DNA of 64,000 nt, taken from contig JAJGBQ010000001.1 of assembly GCA_022457065.1 (NCBI GenBank), positions 7,130,001 through 7,194,000 on the forward strand, given 5' to 3'. Made by a program: the position numbers and the translations under genes. Origin of the DNA: Curvularia sp. ZM96 (lineage: Eukaryota > Ascomycota > Dothideomycetes > Pleosporales > Pleosporaceae). Shown here one piece after another: positions 22,210-34,700 of this stretch; the first letter of the stretch is position 1; each line of letters starts with the position of its first letter. The notes beneath the pieces were generated by a model. The model saw only the letters and a list, made by a program, of their open reading frames with translations, had not been told where the DNA came from and made no database searches.

Positions 22210-23738
22210 CTAAAACACCGTCCCATCACTAAGAATAATAATTGGACTACTCTTCGTCTCGGGCCTCTTCATCTTCGCCACCTCTCGTCCAGACTTCCAC
22301 GTGCCCGCTTCCAGCAACTGCGCCATACTCAACTCAACACCTGCCATACGCTGCAACACAAGCTGGTACAACTTATCCACCAGCACGAGCGTCATGGCGC
22401 GCCACTCGACAATGACGTCGTCGCCGGCACTAAAAGCAGGGAGGCCAGAGCCGTCAGACGAGGCGCTGAGACCGCGCTCCAGCGACGCGGGTTTCAGGCT
22501 GAGCACGCCGAGATCGACGAAGAGGCCGCCGTTGCGGTATTCAGGCAGCGCAGTAAGCGAGGATGCATTGGTCCATTGGAGAGAGAGGACACGTGTAAAA
22601 GGGACCATGAGGGAGTAAGCGAGCCATTGGGTTAGTTTGTGGAAGGGTTGTATGAAGGCGGTTTCGTCAGCATCTGACGATGATTGTGATTGTGTCTTGA
22701 GTGTGGATAAGGGCCACGCGTCGCCAAGGGGTTGGCCACCGACATTTGTGCGGTCTTGAGGCCAGATGGGGATGAGGAGGGTTTGGAGCGTGTCCCAGAA
22801 GAGGAGCATGTCGAGGGTTGAGGAGTTGGGGGAGCTTTTCTTCATGAAATCTGCATTGGGAATTTGTAAGTATGCTAGAAGGGTGTTTTTGTAAGTAGAG
22901 GAATGAGCTTACCAACGACATTTCCAGGCCGACCTTCCTTGCCAAAGACATCAGGATGGGAAAGCAGTGATTTCCCCAGACTACGAAGCAAATTGGCACG
23001 CGAATCGACACCCAGCATGGGATTCTTGTCGGAGATCTGAAATCCTTCTGCCAGTGCTTCTGTCTTGAGATCCTGTAAGCCTCGTCCTGCAACACGTGAA
23101 TATGTCAGCAAAAAAAAACCCCCCCATATCAAGCGAGTACCAAAAAAGTAAACATGCCCACTTACCATCCACAATCGGGCCCTTCTTCTCATCTTTAGCA
23201 CCCGCAAAGCTCAGATTCTTAAACATGTACAAACTCGCCACGGCAATCCCTTCACTCCGCTCATACTCGTGCTGCGTCCTCGGCTCCACATACCGCCAGT
23301 GATCTCCCGCCCCGGCATCCAACAGCACCGAGACGAAAAATAAATCGATCAGTCTCCGGGTCGTCTCCAGGTCATCACACCCGGACTGCTTCCACTCGTC
23401 GAGGAGCGTGGCTATACGGGGGACATTGCCGACTTCAAAGTGCTGCCAGCGGCCGTGTGGGGGGATAGTGTGGAATTTGTCGGGACCGTAGTCGCGCTTT
23501 TGAGATACAAAAACACCACCTCATCAGCAAAAGTTTTGGAAACACGGTCTAGTGTTTTTTGTTGTTTTCTAAAAAAACTAACCTTGATAACAGACGTTAC
23601 GAAATCCGCAGCTTCGCCCAACTTCTCCTCGTGCACGTCAAAATGGCTCAGCTTGCCCGCCTCGGCTGCTTCGCCTACAATCTTTGCTCGTTCACGGACC
23701 GCACGCAGGGAGAGGAGGTATTTTACTTTGTCGTCCAT
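22210..23738 (-). CDS. URC4: Uracil catabolism protein 4 (DUF1688 family), 433 aa
   Basis: Urc4 acts in the fungal URC route of uracil breakdown; its exact reaction is not settled. Exons are 23583-23738, 23166-23496, 22913-23086 and 22210-22850, with introns of 86, 79 and 62 nt. Family blocks are clear: MDDKVKYLLSLRAVRERA at the start, then PPHGRWQHFEVG, LIDLFFVSVLLDAGAGDHW, RSEGIAVASLYMF and DVIVEWRAMTLVLVDKL near the end. Length matches the family (about 420-460 aa). The intron at 23087-23165 contains a G/T homopolymer run in transcript sense. URC1 and other pathway genes are not in the window. Confidence 0.92.
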
Positions 23739-24859
23739 TGTTTGTATGATGAATGTGTTCTATGAGAGAAGGAGGACTGGAATCGTTGACGTTTGACGTT
23801 GAAGAAGTACGGTGTTGTTGAAGGTAGCAAGTGGGGTTTAGCGTCGGAGTGTAGCTAGACGAACTAGCCCGAAATAGGTAGCTATGACTTACAAGGACCC
23901 ACTTTTATGGAAGTTGCTCGTGACCGTGATAAGACGAATGTCGGCGGCTGCCGATGCGCTGTCGTGTGTGAGCTGCCAACGCAAGATCTGACGGTTGTTC
24001 TTGGCATCAAGCAGTGCAGTCTCCACGTGTCCTTGCGTCACAAACCATTGACTGAGTAGTGCTGAAGTGTATGAGATGAGACATTGAGAATATACATTTC
24101 ATTACAGAGAGTTAATCGTCAGTTTGCGGAGCGGTACCGTTGAGTTCAGGATAGCAGCCACTTGCGACCTCTCCCAGGACAAGTAGGGAAGAGTCGACTC
24201 ACGTGCCCGCCGTCCAATGTCCACCACTTCAACTGTACAGCACCGTTCTTCGCCAGCCTCCCTGCTGGCCCACGTCCGATACCTTCTACTCGTAAAACAA
24301 GGGAAGTCGCGTAAACATGCGCGACTTTGTCTTGTCGCAAACCAAACAATACGACTAGCTCTTCCTCGAGACGGATGCTGAAAGGAAATACAACAAAAGG
24401 AATACACGCGGCTATTGCCTTGAACAAAGCATGCAGCGCGAATAAAGCACCACCCACCGAGATGAAGGAGACTGACAAAGGAGCATACAAGCGGAAACAA
24501 GGATGAGTGAGGGTGCGGAGAGACAAGCTTGAGAAATGCTGTGCCAAAAATACACGCGCCGAATCAGGACGCGGACAATGATCCACCAAAGGAAAATAAA
24601 ACACACCCAAAGGTAGACCAAGGGGAGCCCAGAGATAAGTGGTGCTACCCATGCTTACTGCCAGCCCTTGCCACATCGCGCGTAAGAGGTATCATAGCCC
24701 GCAATTGCCAGAGATGAAGAAAACCCAAAAGCAAGTGCTGTAGAGACCAAGAACTGCTTTTGAAATGGTATGTTGAGACTAAAGGAAATACCGTGGTTCG
24801 GATGCGGCGTTTGTCATTAATGTTAAGGTCAATAGAGGCGTAGAAGAATAATGCTGAAA
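23739..24859. other. Intergenic, 1.1 kb, no supported gene
   Basis: This lies between the URC4 start and the phosphodiesterase stop. A minus-strand frame at 24146-24676 (176 codons, hydrophobic, many Leu/Phe/Cys) is open but resembles no family and has an unconvincing start. I treat it as 3' UTR or spacer. Confidence 0.4.
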
Positions 24860-27800
24860 TCAATCGTCGCTGTTGAGTGATCGGCCTGGGTCGCTGGTCT
24901 GGGGCGTTCGCAACTGTGACGAGCTGCTGAAACTAGATAGCTGCTTCTCCGGCTCCCTTTGGCTATTTGGCTTTCGCTTGAAGAAGCTCATGATTTTTCC
25001 CGTTGTGGTTTTTCTACCAGGGCTAGAACAAGTAGGCGATACAGTAGGTGAGTCGGCAGTTGGAGGGGCCAGAGATTCTGGGGTGGATTCCTTGACTGGT
25101 ACTCGTACATCTGTGTCGCCGTTCCTGACATCGCGATGGTGTCGTCGTCGTGAGCCCATTTGTCGCCACCAGCTTGAGTCGCGTGACACATCGGAAGGCG
25201 CCATGTTGCCGTCTGCGCTCAGCTTGTGGTTGGAATCCCACGGCTGCAGCTTCGAGTCATCAAGGTTTCCGTTCTCGCTGTGGGATAGATCAACTTGGGA
25301 GTGGCTTTGAGGAGAGGGTTGCTTTATTGGATAGGGGTCGAGGGCTTTCAAAAATTAGCTTCTGTACCTTGGTACGTCGAAAATGGCGCTGTAAACTCAC
25401 CTTGACTGCGTCTAGCATGTGACGGGGCCGTGACGGGTCTGCCGCTATCCCTGTCCTTTCTCATCGAAGAGGGGCTTGTTAACGTATCCTTGCGGTCCGC
25501 CTTTGAGCGATCCTCCGGACTGGGCATCTGCCCCTTGGACGCTTGTTCGGACGCATTTTGTGTTTGGGTAACCAAAATTGCCGTAAGACTTGGATCCCTA
25601 CTCCCTCGTCTCGACGAGGTCGCATTTTCGCTAGAACCCATGGCCCTTTGCCCCGGCACGGGGGTAGTCGATGATCGCCGCGAACTTTTATCGATGATGG
25701 AGGATCTTCTCGAGTCTGACGCCCCGGGAATAGCTTGTATCGAGCCAGTCGATCCTCGGCGAGCCGCTTCTTCAGGAGAGATGGTCTTGATAGCGCTGAG
25801 AGGTATCTTGATAGGTGGCTTGTTTGGTCCTCCAGAAAACGGACTGGGGGTTGGATCCACAGCAAATCCTGACGTGAGTAGCCCAAGATTCATATTCTTG
25901 TTCTTCCTCTTCCTTTGCCGCTCCTCATCTATTCTGTTTTCCCAGATAGACTTGTTCGTCAGAATCTCGTCGACTGCAAATTGCATGGCGGGCAGGATAT
26001 CCGTGACGGCTTCAAATAATGGCCTGGCAAATATGTTCATGAAACCGATCTGCGATTCCGCGAGCTTAACGATATCTTCGCGGACCGGTGGCCCTCCAAA
26101 GAGACATGAAGGCATCTCCAGTTCCGCTTCCATAAGTCCTTGATTGCTGAACTCATCCGTAAGAATGTTAGCCCACTTAGCAGCGGTGTCAAACTTTCGC
26201 GCCTACAGACACTTGATTAGCATAGTGCCCTACACGGGCTATACCACTAATGACTTACCACATTACAAATGTCGGCACATTTTATGAGGAGACCGCAAGT
26301 CAGGTCTTTTTGCTCTTCTTGAACCTTTGCACTCCATCCGTCCACCATTCCTTGGTCATGCGCAACTTTTTGCTGCAGGTTGCCCAAATCGCTCATGTAC
26401 TTGAAATGAAGACCCATGTCTGTTGCAAGGATGTTGTTGATCATCAGCTTACGCATCGCGGTATCTGAAAATGCCTTTGGCCAGTACCGTCGTAGGATTT
26501 GAGAATAAGCGGCGCAATGGAAGGATTCTAGAACGGAGCGATCGTTGTATAGCTGGGCTAGCGGTGCATTCAATGCGACAAGGAACGCGTTGTTGACACC
26601 CGGGTGGCCAACATCGTGTCCAATGGCCGAAATTAGCAGCGTGAGCGCATCGAATGGTTTGAGAAGTTGGGCGATTGGCGACTTGGGAGCGGAGACGTTA
26701 CGCGCGTCGGGTGGATACATAGGCAGGGTACCTATTCGGACGAGGAAGTGGAAAAGGGCTTGGAGGACATCGACAACATGGCGGAAGTTGTGGTACTTGA
26801 CAAACTCGTTGTATGCCGTCCGGCTGGCCAAGAGGAAGACAATCATCTCGTCTGGAAGGTTGTTAGTAGGAGAAAAAAAAAAAAAAAAGACCCGGTGGCC
26901 TGCGGTGCTTGCCTTCAGTGATTGCCCATCTCTCCAGCTCAGGCATCTGCAGTGCATGCTTGAGCATTACCAAAGCACCATAGAGTAGCTCATCGTCAGT
27001 GAAGTCATGCGCTGAAAAGGCCCAGGCACCGACTGCGTCTTCAACGAGTATCTTTCGGTCGTAGTCGAGATGAAAGTCCCTGCGATTATTAGCCATGTAC
27101 CTCTATGCCGCAGCGTGTACGCACATAGAGTCTAGAGAATCTCCCACAGTCTCGGGATTGCAGATGCCAGTCATCAGGTTCGAGACCATGGCCTCGCGTA
27201 GATAGGCATACGGCTTCGCGTCGTCGACGCCCACCCAAGACAGCTTCCGGTTCCGCTTAGTAGCCAGAAAACTGGCTTCTTCCCGGTTAAATTCTTTCTG
27301 CAACCGATAGGCATGGACAGCCAGGCCCAGCATGCGGTCTCTTGACATGGGGCTCGTCAGCACGTCGACAGCGCCGGCGTCGAGATAGCGGGTTAGGCGG
27401 ACCGTGTCGCCGAGCGGAAACGACATGTGAAGACCAGGCGAAGGGAGCGGGCCCGACGAAGATGGCTCGTCTTGCTTGACGCCCGACAGCATGACTACAG
27501 GGACGATGAGCTTGGAAAAGTTTCGCGACGAGATTTCGGAGGAAATGTGGGTGAGTAGGTGCATGGCATAAATGTCATCAGGTTCGCTGGTGTCCATACG
27601 GTTCATACGCGACGAGGTAGGTGAAGGGGTGCGCGGCTCACGAGACAGACGTTTCATGCGCTGCTCTTCGTCGTAGGGGATATCTATTATGACAAAGGTA
27701 GGAATGCCGCTCTTTGTTTCATCGAGCAGCTGGCTGATCTTCTGCAGACAGGCCCGGCCTGTGCTGCAGATGTGTACTAGACAGAGAGGTTAGTAAGGTT

Positions 27801-28027
27801 GGTTGCGCCGAGCGGGCGCGCATCGTACCTTCGGTGGAGATGGACAGCATAGCTTCGACATTGTCATGGACCTCACGAGGCGATGTCTTGCCCATGGCAA
27901 AGTAGCTCTGGCCTACATTTCCGGTGGTCGTCCGGGCGACAAGCGACTTGGACAGGTTCTCTTTGCGCACATGCTCGTCGTTGGCCCGGCGGTCGATGTA
28001 GACTACATTACACGCGCCATGGTCCAT
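24860..28027 (-). CDS. PDE2: 3',5'-cyclic nucleotide phosphodiesterase with N-terminal receiver-like domain, 965 aa
   Basis: This enzyme hydrolyses cAMP to AMP and so restrains PKA signalling. Exons are 27829-28027, 27125-27776, 26913-27079, 26259-26851, 25401-26202 and 24860-25344; frames agree through all junctions. The catalytic domain (about residues 290-620) has the class I hallmarks: YHNFRHVVDV, the signature GHDVGHPGVNNAF, and the metal Asp in IKCADICNV. The first 240 residues read as a receiver-like fold. They run NVVYIDRR (beta1), FVIIDIPYD (beta3 with an Asp), PVVMLSG (beta4), then AGAVDVLTSPM (beta5, Ser where receivers have Lys). The long C-terminal tail is Ser-rich and disordered. 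One intron is GC-AG. Confidence 0.93.
26852..26912 (-). other. GC-AG intron of the phosphodiesterase gene
   Basis: On the minus strand the donor reads GAAG|GCAAGC, with CTACTAAC as branch site and TTCCAG as acceptor. A run of 16 T (plus-strand A run ending at 26888) precedes the branch site. Splicing here joins AITE to DEMIVFLL in phase 1, which the protein family needs. No GT donor nearby keeps both frames. Confidence 0.8.
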
Positions 28028-29355
28028 TTTCTCCGCCTATGTGCGGCGACCAGCCAGCACTGGTCTCCAGCGCAGAGGGGAGGGGGAAGTAGTGATGTCG
28101 CAAAATGGGGACGGAGAGGCGAACGGAGAGTGGGTCGCAGTGGGTCGGGAGTGAAGATGTTGGGACAGCGTCACAAAGGGACGGACGGCGGGGGGTTGGC
28201 AGCGTCGTCGTGGTCGCAGCACAGTGGGCGCAGCAGAGATGCAGATGATGCAAAAGGCTCTAGTAGCGTGGGGGATTGCAGAAACGAAATGGCGGCAATG
28301 CGCTTGTTGGGCCGAGATGCAGTCTGAAACGACGACGTCGACGGAGAGCTCCAGGGATGCTAGCGAAGTTGCAAGGCGCAGAGAGCGCACACGACACTAG
28401 AGACGAGGAATTGTTTACAGGAAGACACAGACGAAGGCAGGCACGAGGCACGCGGCGATGGTGAGGACGGAGGGCGAGGCTGGCGCGGAAGGCGCGATGG
28501 CGGGCAGGTGCAGCGGGCGCGGCTGCCTCGATGTCGTGGCCGTGGTGAGGGCGCTTTCTCTCCAGGTGCGGGCGGGACGGCGAAAGCGGTAGCGGCGGCG
28601 GGCAGGCTGGTTGGATGAGGAGCAGGGCGCGGTGCGAGAGGGAGCGCGGCGGCGTGCGGTGGGAAACGAGGGTGATGGGGGCAGCGGTGGTGTGGTGGTG
28701 CAGTGGTGTCGGGCGGTCGTGTGTGGATGTGACCGTGGTGGTTTGGAGCAGGCTGGAGAGACGCAGGGGCTTGGGCTCAGCGTCAGAGTCGCATGCAGCG
28801 CGCTCGCAGAAGGGGCTGCACTGTGAGCGGCATGGGGGTCGCGGGCAGATGGCGAGGAGGATGGGCGCAGGCGAGGGCGTGGGCGTGGGCGTGCGTGCGA
28901 GGGAGCAGAGGTTGGGGATGGGATAGGGTAGGGCTACTCGAGACGACGGAACGAGCAAGGCGCGCCAGCCAGTCTCCGCGCGCGACGAGCACTACTGGAC
29001 AATTAGAAAAAGCGCCTGGTATGGGGCAGCGGCTAGGCCCAACTGGGCGCGTAATCTGGATTCGATACCGTGTAGAGCCGCCCGACGCAGCAATCACAGC
29101 CGTGCATCGGCGTCCCATACAGGCGGCCGGGCAAAAGCTGGATAGCGACCCACCTGGCCTTCTTTTGCCAGCTATCCATCCATGCGGGCGTCGAAGCTCG
29201 TGGGCCGCCTTCTGGAAGCCTGCAAATGCTCCGCCGCGTCATGCCCCAGCACCCCCGGCCGCCCCCAATGTCTCAGTGCGAGCAGGCGTTTGCCCGGCCC
29301 TGTGCTGCCCGCCCTGCCCAATCTGCCTCTTCGCTGCTCCGTACTGCGTCGCTCG

Positions 29356-29420
<65 letters not shown>

Positions 29421-31733
29421 GCCGGCCGTTGGCGCCCCGTCGCCCCCGTCGCCGTGTGCGCCAGCATCCAGCCAGGGCGGCCAACGGCAGGCCCAGAAGA
29501 GAGCCGCTCGCGCACGCTTGGCTGCAGGACGGCCCAAGTCCTGAAACGCATCCCCAGTACCCGTGGCCTCGTATCGTATGCAGCACACAGCACTCTACAT
29601 CGCCCTTCTGCCTGTTCCCGCATGGCCCCCGCTGGCCCTACCACGCTGCACCCACCCACACGCTGGCGTCGTCGTCCCTCTGCCTCTCCCTGCCCGCCGT
29701 CTGACATGTCCGCCCCCACGGTCCATTGGTCGCCACCACGCCCTTCGTCATCTCCCGCCAGCATCCCAGCCAGCGAAGCCTTCTCGAAGTGGCGACTCGT
29801 GCCTCTGCAGCTGTGGGGTGCCACTGACGAGGCCCCTGTTCGGTCCGCTTCTGCAGGCGAGCCATGCTTGCTGATCAACGACTGCTGATCGCGACGAGCC
29901 TGAGTCGGAGCCCCTCCTAGCCCCCAGCCATGGAGCCAGTCATTCAGCCATTCAACCCTCGACCAACGGCCGGCATGCCCTGCTACCTGCGAGTGACATG
30001 GCGCCTCCGCAATCGGTTCGCCTTCGCCCACCCCTGCGCCTGGATGTGTACACATATCCGCATACCAAGTACTACATGTGCCCGCCCGCCCGCCAGCCTT
30101 GCCCTCGCCCTGGTCCTCGCCGTCGACGAGAGGCTAGCGCATCGCTCTAGTCACTAGGCCGGCATGTGCGCCTGCTCGATGCCGAAGCCTCGGCTTCGCT
30201 ACACGTAAGCAGCGCCAGACGCACTGAGGTCACTCCACCTGCCATTCGCCCTTCTGCTGCCAACCCTGTCCGGCACCGCTCCTCGCCTTTATGCCACCCT
30301 TGCCCGCATCACTAGCTGGCAAGATAAGACCTTGACAAGGCTGCTGATCTTATATCTTGGTCAGCTGGAATCCGGGGTCAACGCCTGCCACACCCTCATC
30401 CACTGCACCACACAGCCCTCCAAACCTCTCGTCCCGCCTGCTGCGCGACTCAGCCCATCCCCGCGCCAAGCCCACTCCAGCCAACAGGACAATTCTCGCT
30501 GTGGCGCCCTCATGTCAAATGACGCCCAACTGTGGATTCGCCATAGATTAGTATATTGCTCGACCGTGCCATTGGAACTACACACCCAATCGTCATGGAA
30601 CAGACTGCTGGATCGTGGATGATGTCGTCTGCAACCATTCAGCCAGTACGCCCTGCAACCAACGGCTAGTACCACCACGGCCTCGATTCCCCTCCAGACG
30701 CACCTTCACACACTCCTTTACTAGCATCGTCATGCATCTAACCAAAACTGATACCTTGAACTGGCAATGCCTACACCTCTGCAGTGCATCCGCGCAATTT
30801 GTCACGCATGTCAGCAGCCGATGGTTTCGTAGTCATCACTCGATGTAAGCTATTAGCGTGGCTTGCCTTGAAACCACTTGCAGTTGCAAATCTCCACATT
30901 GACTGCCTATAACGGACACACTTTCCAAAGTGTAGACCCAGGAATGAGCCCGGCGTCACGACTAGGACGAGCTCCTCGGACTTAAAAGACCCTTATCCCC
31001 ACGCTCGCTCGTTTTATGGGATACCTTCCACGATGCAAAAGAAATTTAGTAACAAGCAGGGATGGCACCTCACATACTTTCAGCTGGGTTCGGGCGTCCT
31101 TCCGAGCCCTCTGCACTGGGGTATTCACTTTCCGCCTCCCAGGGTATGGGAAACAATACGGAGTATTTTCTTAGGGTCAAAGCCAAAGACATTGGCACCT
31201 GTCACTCGTCCTTGTGCCGAGCATATTCTGTAGTCTCGACCCTGGACGGTCCCTGCCGCAAGAGCGTTATCGTGAACCTAAATACCCAGCTAGGAAACCG
31301 ACATGACGCGTTTGCAACTCAGCACCTAATTCAGCCATTTGTCTTCGTGTCATGTACCGACAAGGTACTTGACCGTTGGGCTGAAAACAACGTCCCAGTT
31401 AGGAATTGATGCTGCTGGCTTGAGCACATTGGGCTGAGGTTTGTTGGGGAGGCCTCTGCTTCCTGTTGAGAGTGATTAACATTCTTCCGCTTGTTGAGCC
31501 TAATAGTACGAGAGCGTGGGCCGGGTCGTGTACCCGCTACCCCAGGTTACTATTCTGGTCACCATGGCCCAACTCAAAAGACGAATCATGTCCGTCTGTA
31601 AAAAGCAAAAGAGAGAGAAAAAACGTTACAAACGGGCTAAGCGCTTGGTAAGGAAGTGGATGATTGCTTATTCTCGATCCATCAGTATACATGTATCATA
31701 CAAGCGCCTTGGTAAGACTATCCTCCAACGGCT
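28028..31733. other. Gene-free 3.7 kb with a strand-composition switch
   Basis: From 28028 to about 28960 the plus strand is purine/G-rich, so the phosphodiesterase leader strand is pyrimidine-rich. From about 29150 to 30900 the plus strand is C-rich. Long frames here (28260-28958 minus, 28793-29704 plus, 29273-30055 minus) are open only because of the biased composition and give Pro/His/Arg/Ser low complexity. A long 5' leader for the phosphodiesterase plus an unannotated plus-strand RNA is possible. No protein gene is supported. Confidence 0.5.
29357..29419. repeat. (TG)n microsatellite, about 31 units
   Basis: An uninterrupted TG dinucleotide run of about 63 bp lies inside the gene-free region upstream of the phosphodiesterase gene. 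It is the longest simple repeat in the window. Confidence 0.97.
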
Positions 31734-34700
31734 TTACACCCCACCCTGTCTCTCAACCACATGTGCACACCTGCCACAAACATCTTCTGTTTCTTCCTTG
31801 ACAAAGCGCCAGCACCGCGGACACTTTTCTCGGCTTGGAGGATGCACAAGCACTCTTGCTTTTCCAAGCAAATCACTTACTCCCTCTTCTTCTCCACTCG
31901 CCACTACAGCCTCCTCTTCAGCCCACGCCCACTCTTGCTTCATCTGCTCTGCATCTTCCGTCTCAAATCCTGGCTGTAAACTTGAACTCGACGACAGAGT
32001 GTCAGGCAGCACGCGAACCCTCACTTCGCTGACGACAAACAAGCCTGCCAGCTGCTCCTCCATGTCCGCTATCTGGAGACTAAGCGGATGCATGACCTTT
32101 GCAAACGACTCGCTAAGAGCCCCAATGCTGTCCGCACCCAGGTAAACAGTCGCCGCGCATTCAAGACTCGATCCAATCTTCTTCTCCGCACGAACCCTCT
32201 CTTGAGCAATCTTGATGGCCGCACCAAGCGCACTCATGACGCCGTTCATGCGCTCCAGGCTCTTGGATTCAGCCTCGGCAAGTGGCGGGAGACACGACCA
32301 CACAGCCCGGGCAGGATGAATGCTGTTTTCCTTCAAGGTAGCCGGAACATGGTCCCAGACCTCTTCGACGAGTAATGGACACACGGGCGCCAGCATCTGC
32401 AGTAGCTCATAGAAGACAAGCCCAAGAACACGCTGCAGCGTCTGGCAATCAGACACATCGCCCGTGTACACTCTGTCCTTGAGCGTCTCAAAGTAGAAGG
32501 CACTGAGATCCATGGATATGTACTTGTTGAGCGTGTTGATGGCTTTGAAAAACTCGTACTTTGCAAAGTGGCCGTGAGCTTCGTTGCTCACCTGTACCAG
32601 GCGGTGGACTGCCAGACGATCGGCGAGGTTACCAAACTCCGTCGTGGTTGGGACGAGATGATTGAAAGACGAAAAGGGCGGTGGGCACGAGGGCAGCGAA
32701 AAGATGCCAAGAAGCCACTTGAAGGTAACACGGTACTTGTGCAAGGCTTGGTTCACAGACATGAGTAGGGGCTGGCCGATGGTCACGTCGCGCGTGTAGT
32801 CGCTGCTCGCAGCCCACAGACGCAGTGCATCGGCGCCCATGGCATCGTACGTCGGCGTGTGCTTTGCAGCTGCGTCCTGCTTGACGCCCTTTTGTTTCTT
32901 GCGCTTGACCGGCGGGAGCAGTTCGCCAGACATGATTTGAAACGGCGAGATGACGTTGCCGAGGGACTTGCTCATCTTGCGGCCCTCGGAGTCGAGCGTG
33001 AAGCCGTGTGTGATGAGCATCTTGAAAGGTGCTTTGACCATCTCGGTCGAGTAGGGCTGCGTAGCAACGTGAGTGAGGAGCGAGGACTGAAACCAGCCAC
33101 GATGTTGATCGGTGCCTTCAAGGTACACATCAGCGACAGGCTGGTCCTTGTGCTGTGGCAGAAGCGTCCAGCTGGTCCCGCTATCAAACCACACGTCCAT
33201 GGTATCTCTGCCACGGACGTAGCTACCACTGAGATGCTTGGGCTTCCAAGCCGGGTCGTCCGGTGCATCTGTCCACCAGGCGTTGATGCCACGCTCTTTG
33301 ATGATTTGAATAATGTGCTCGATGATTTCAGAATCCATGGTCGCTTCTAGCGTATCGCCTTCAACCTTGTACAGAGCGGGAATAGGCACACCCCAGGCGC
33401 GCTGGCGCGAGATGCACCACTGACTGCGCCCTTGGATGAAGCTCTCCAAACGACTTCGACCAGATTCCGGTTTGAAATTGACGTTGGCGATGGCCTTCAT
33501 CGAGGCATTCTTGATGCCCTCGACGTTTGCAAACCACTGTTCTGTAGCGCGAGTAATGACAGGCTCTTTGGTCCTCCAGTCGATGGGGTACTTGTGGCGG
33601 TAATTCTGCTTCGCACGCAGCAAGCCTAGTTTCTGCAGGTAGTTGCACACGGCGTTGCTACCTGTCTTCTTGATATCAGTGACTGGCAAGCCTTCCAGCA
33701 GGTCTGGCTGTTCGGGGAAAGCGTCCTTGGTAAAGGCGCCAGCGTCGTCTACAGGAGCAAAAGCCGGAATATTAAGTGGCATGCAGACATTGTAGTCGTC
33801 CATGCCGTGGCCAGGAGCAAGATGAACTAGACCTGTACCTGACGAGTCTGTGACAAAGTCTGCGTGTATGATGGGCTGCAGTCCGTCCGCCTTTTGGAAC
33901 GGATTCTCATATTGGACTTGCTCAGCGAGATCTGATCCACGCAGCTGGGGTATAACAATCTCTAGCTTGCGTTCAAGAATTTTTTCGTACTCGGCTACTC
34001 GTGACGCCGCAATGAGAACCAGTTCATCGTTGTTTCCAGCATCCCTGACCAGACAATACTGCATGTCGCGGTGTACCGCAATCGCCTTGTTCGCCGGTAG
34101 AGTCCAAGGCGTAGTCGTCCAGATAACGACACTGACTTCCTCCTCAACACCCTTCAGCGCCTCATTTCTCAGCGCTTCAGACAGCCGCACCGGATACCGC
34201 ACAAACGCCGCCAAACTCTTGTGCGCCTCATCATACTCGAGCTCCGCCTCCGCAAGCGCTGTCCTCGAGCTAGGACTCCAATACACAGGCTTAAACTGCC
34301 TGTAAATCAGCCCTTTTTCAAACATGCTCTTAAACACCTCCAGCTGTCTGAGCTCAAACCCCCGCTCCATAGTCTGATACGCATTCTCCCAATCGCCCAT
34401 GACAGCCCACTCCTTGAACCCCTTCTTCTGCTCTTCAATCGTGCGTGTCGCCAACTCCCTTGCTGCCTCCCGCACGCTCACAGGATGCGTTTGTGCTGCA
34501 TCTTTCTTCTGCGCCTGCAGCGCTTTGACTTCAATTGGCAGGCCATGGCAGTCCCAACCAGGTATATACGACACTTTTTTCCCCTGGCCCACTTCAAACC
34601 TGCATATCACATCTTTTGTAATCTTGTTCAACGCATGCCCGATGTGCAGTGGTCCGTTTGCGTACGGTGGTCCGTCGTGCAGCGTAAAGCTCGGGATAGA

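Noticed and set aside
24146..24676. Hydrophobic 176-codon minus-strand ORF downstream of the phosphodiesterase
   Set aside because: No family resemblance, weak start, lies where a 3' UTR is expected; left as unproven.
28260..30055. Several long frames on both strands (up to 303 codons)
   Set aside because: Open only because of strong purine/pyrimidine bias and the TG tract (CVCV/HTHT runs); low complexity throughout.
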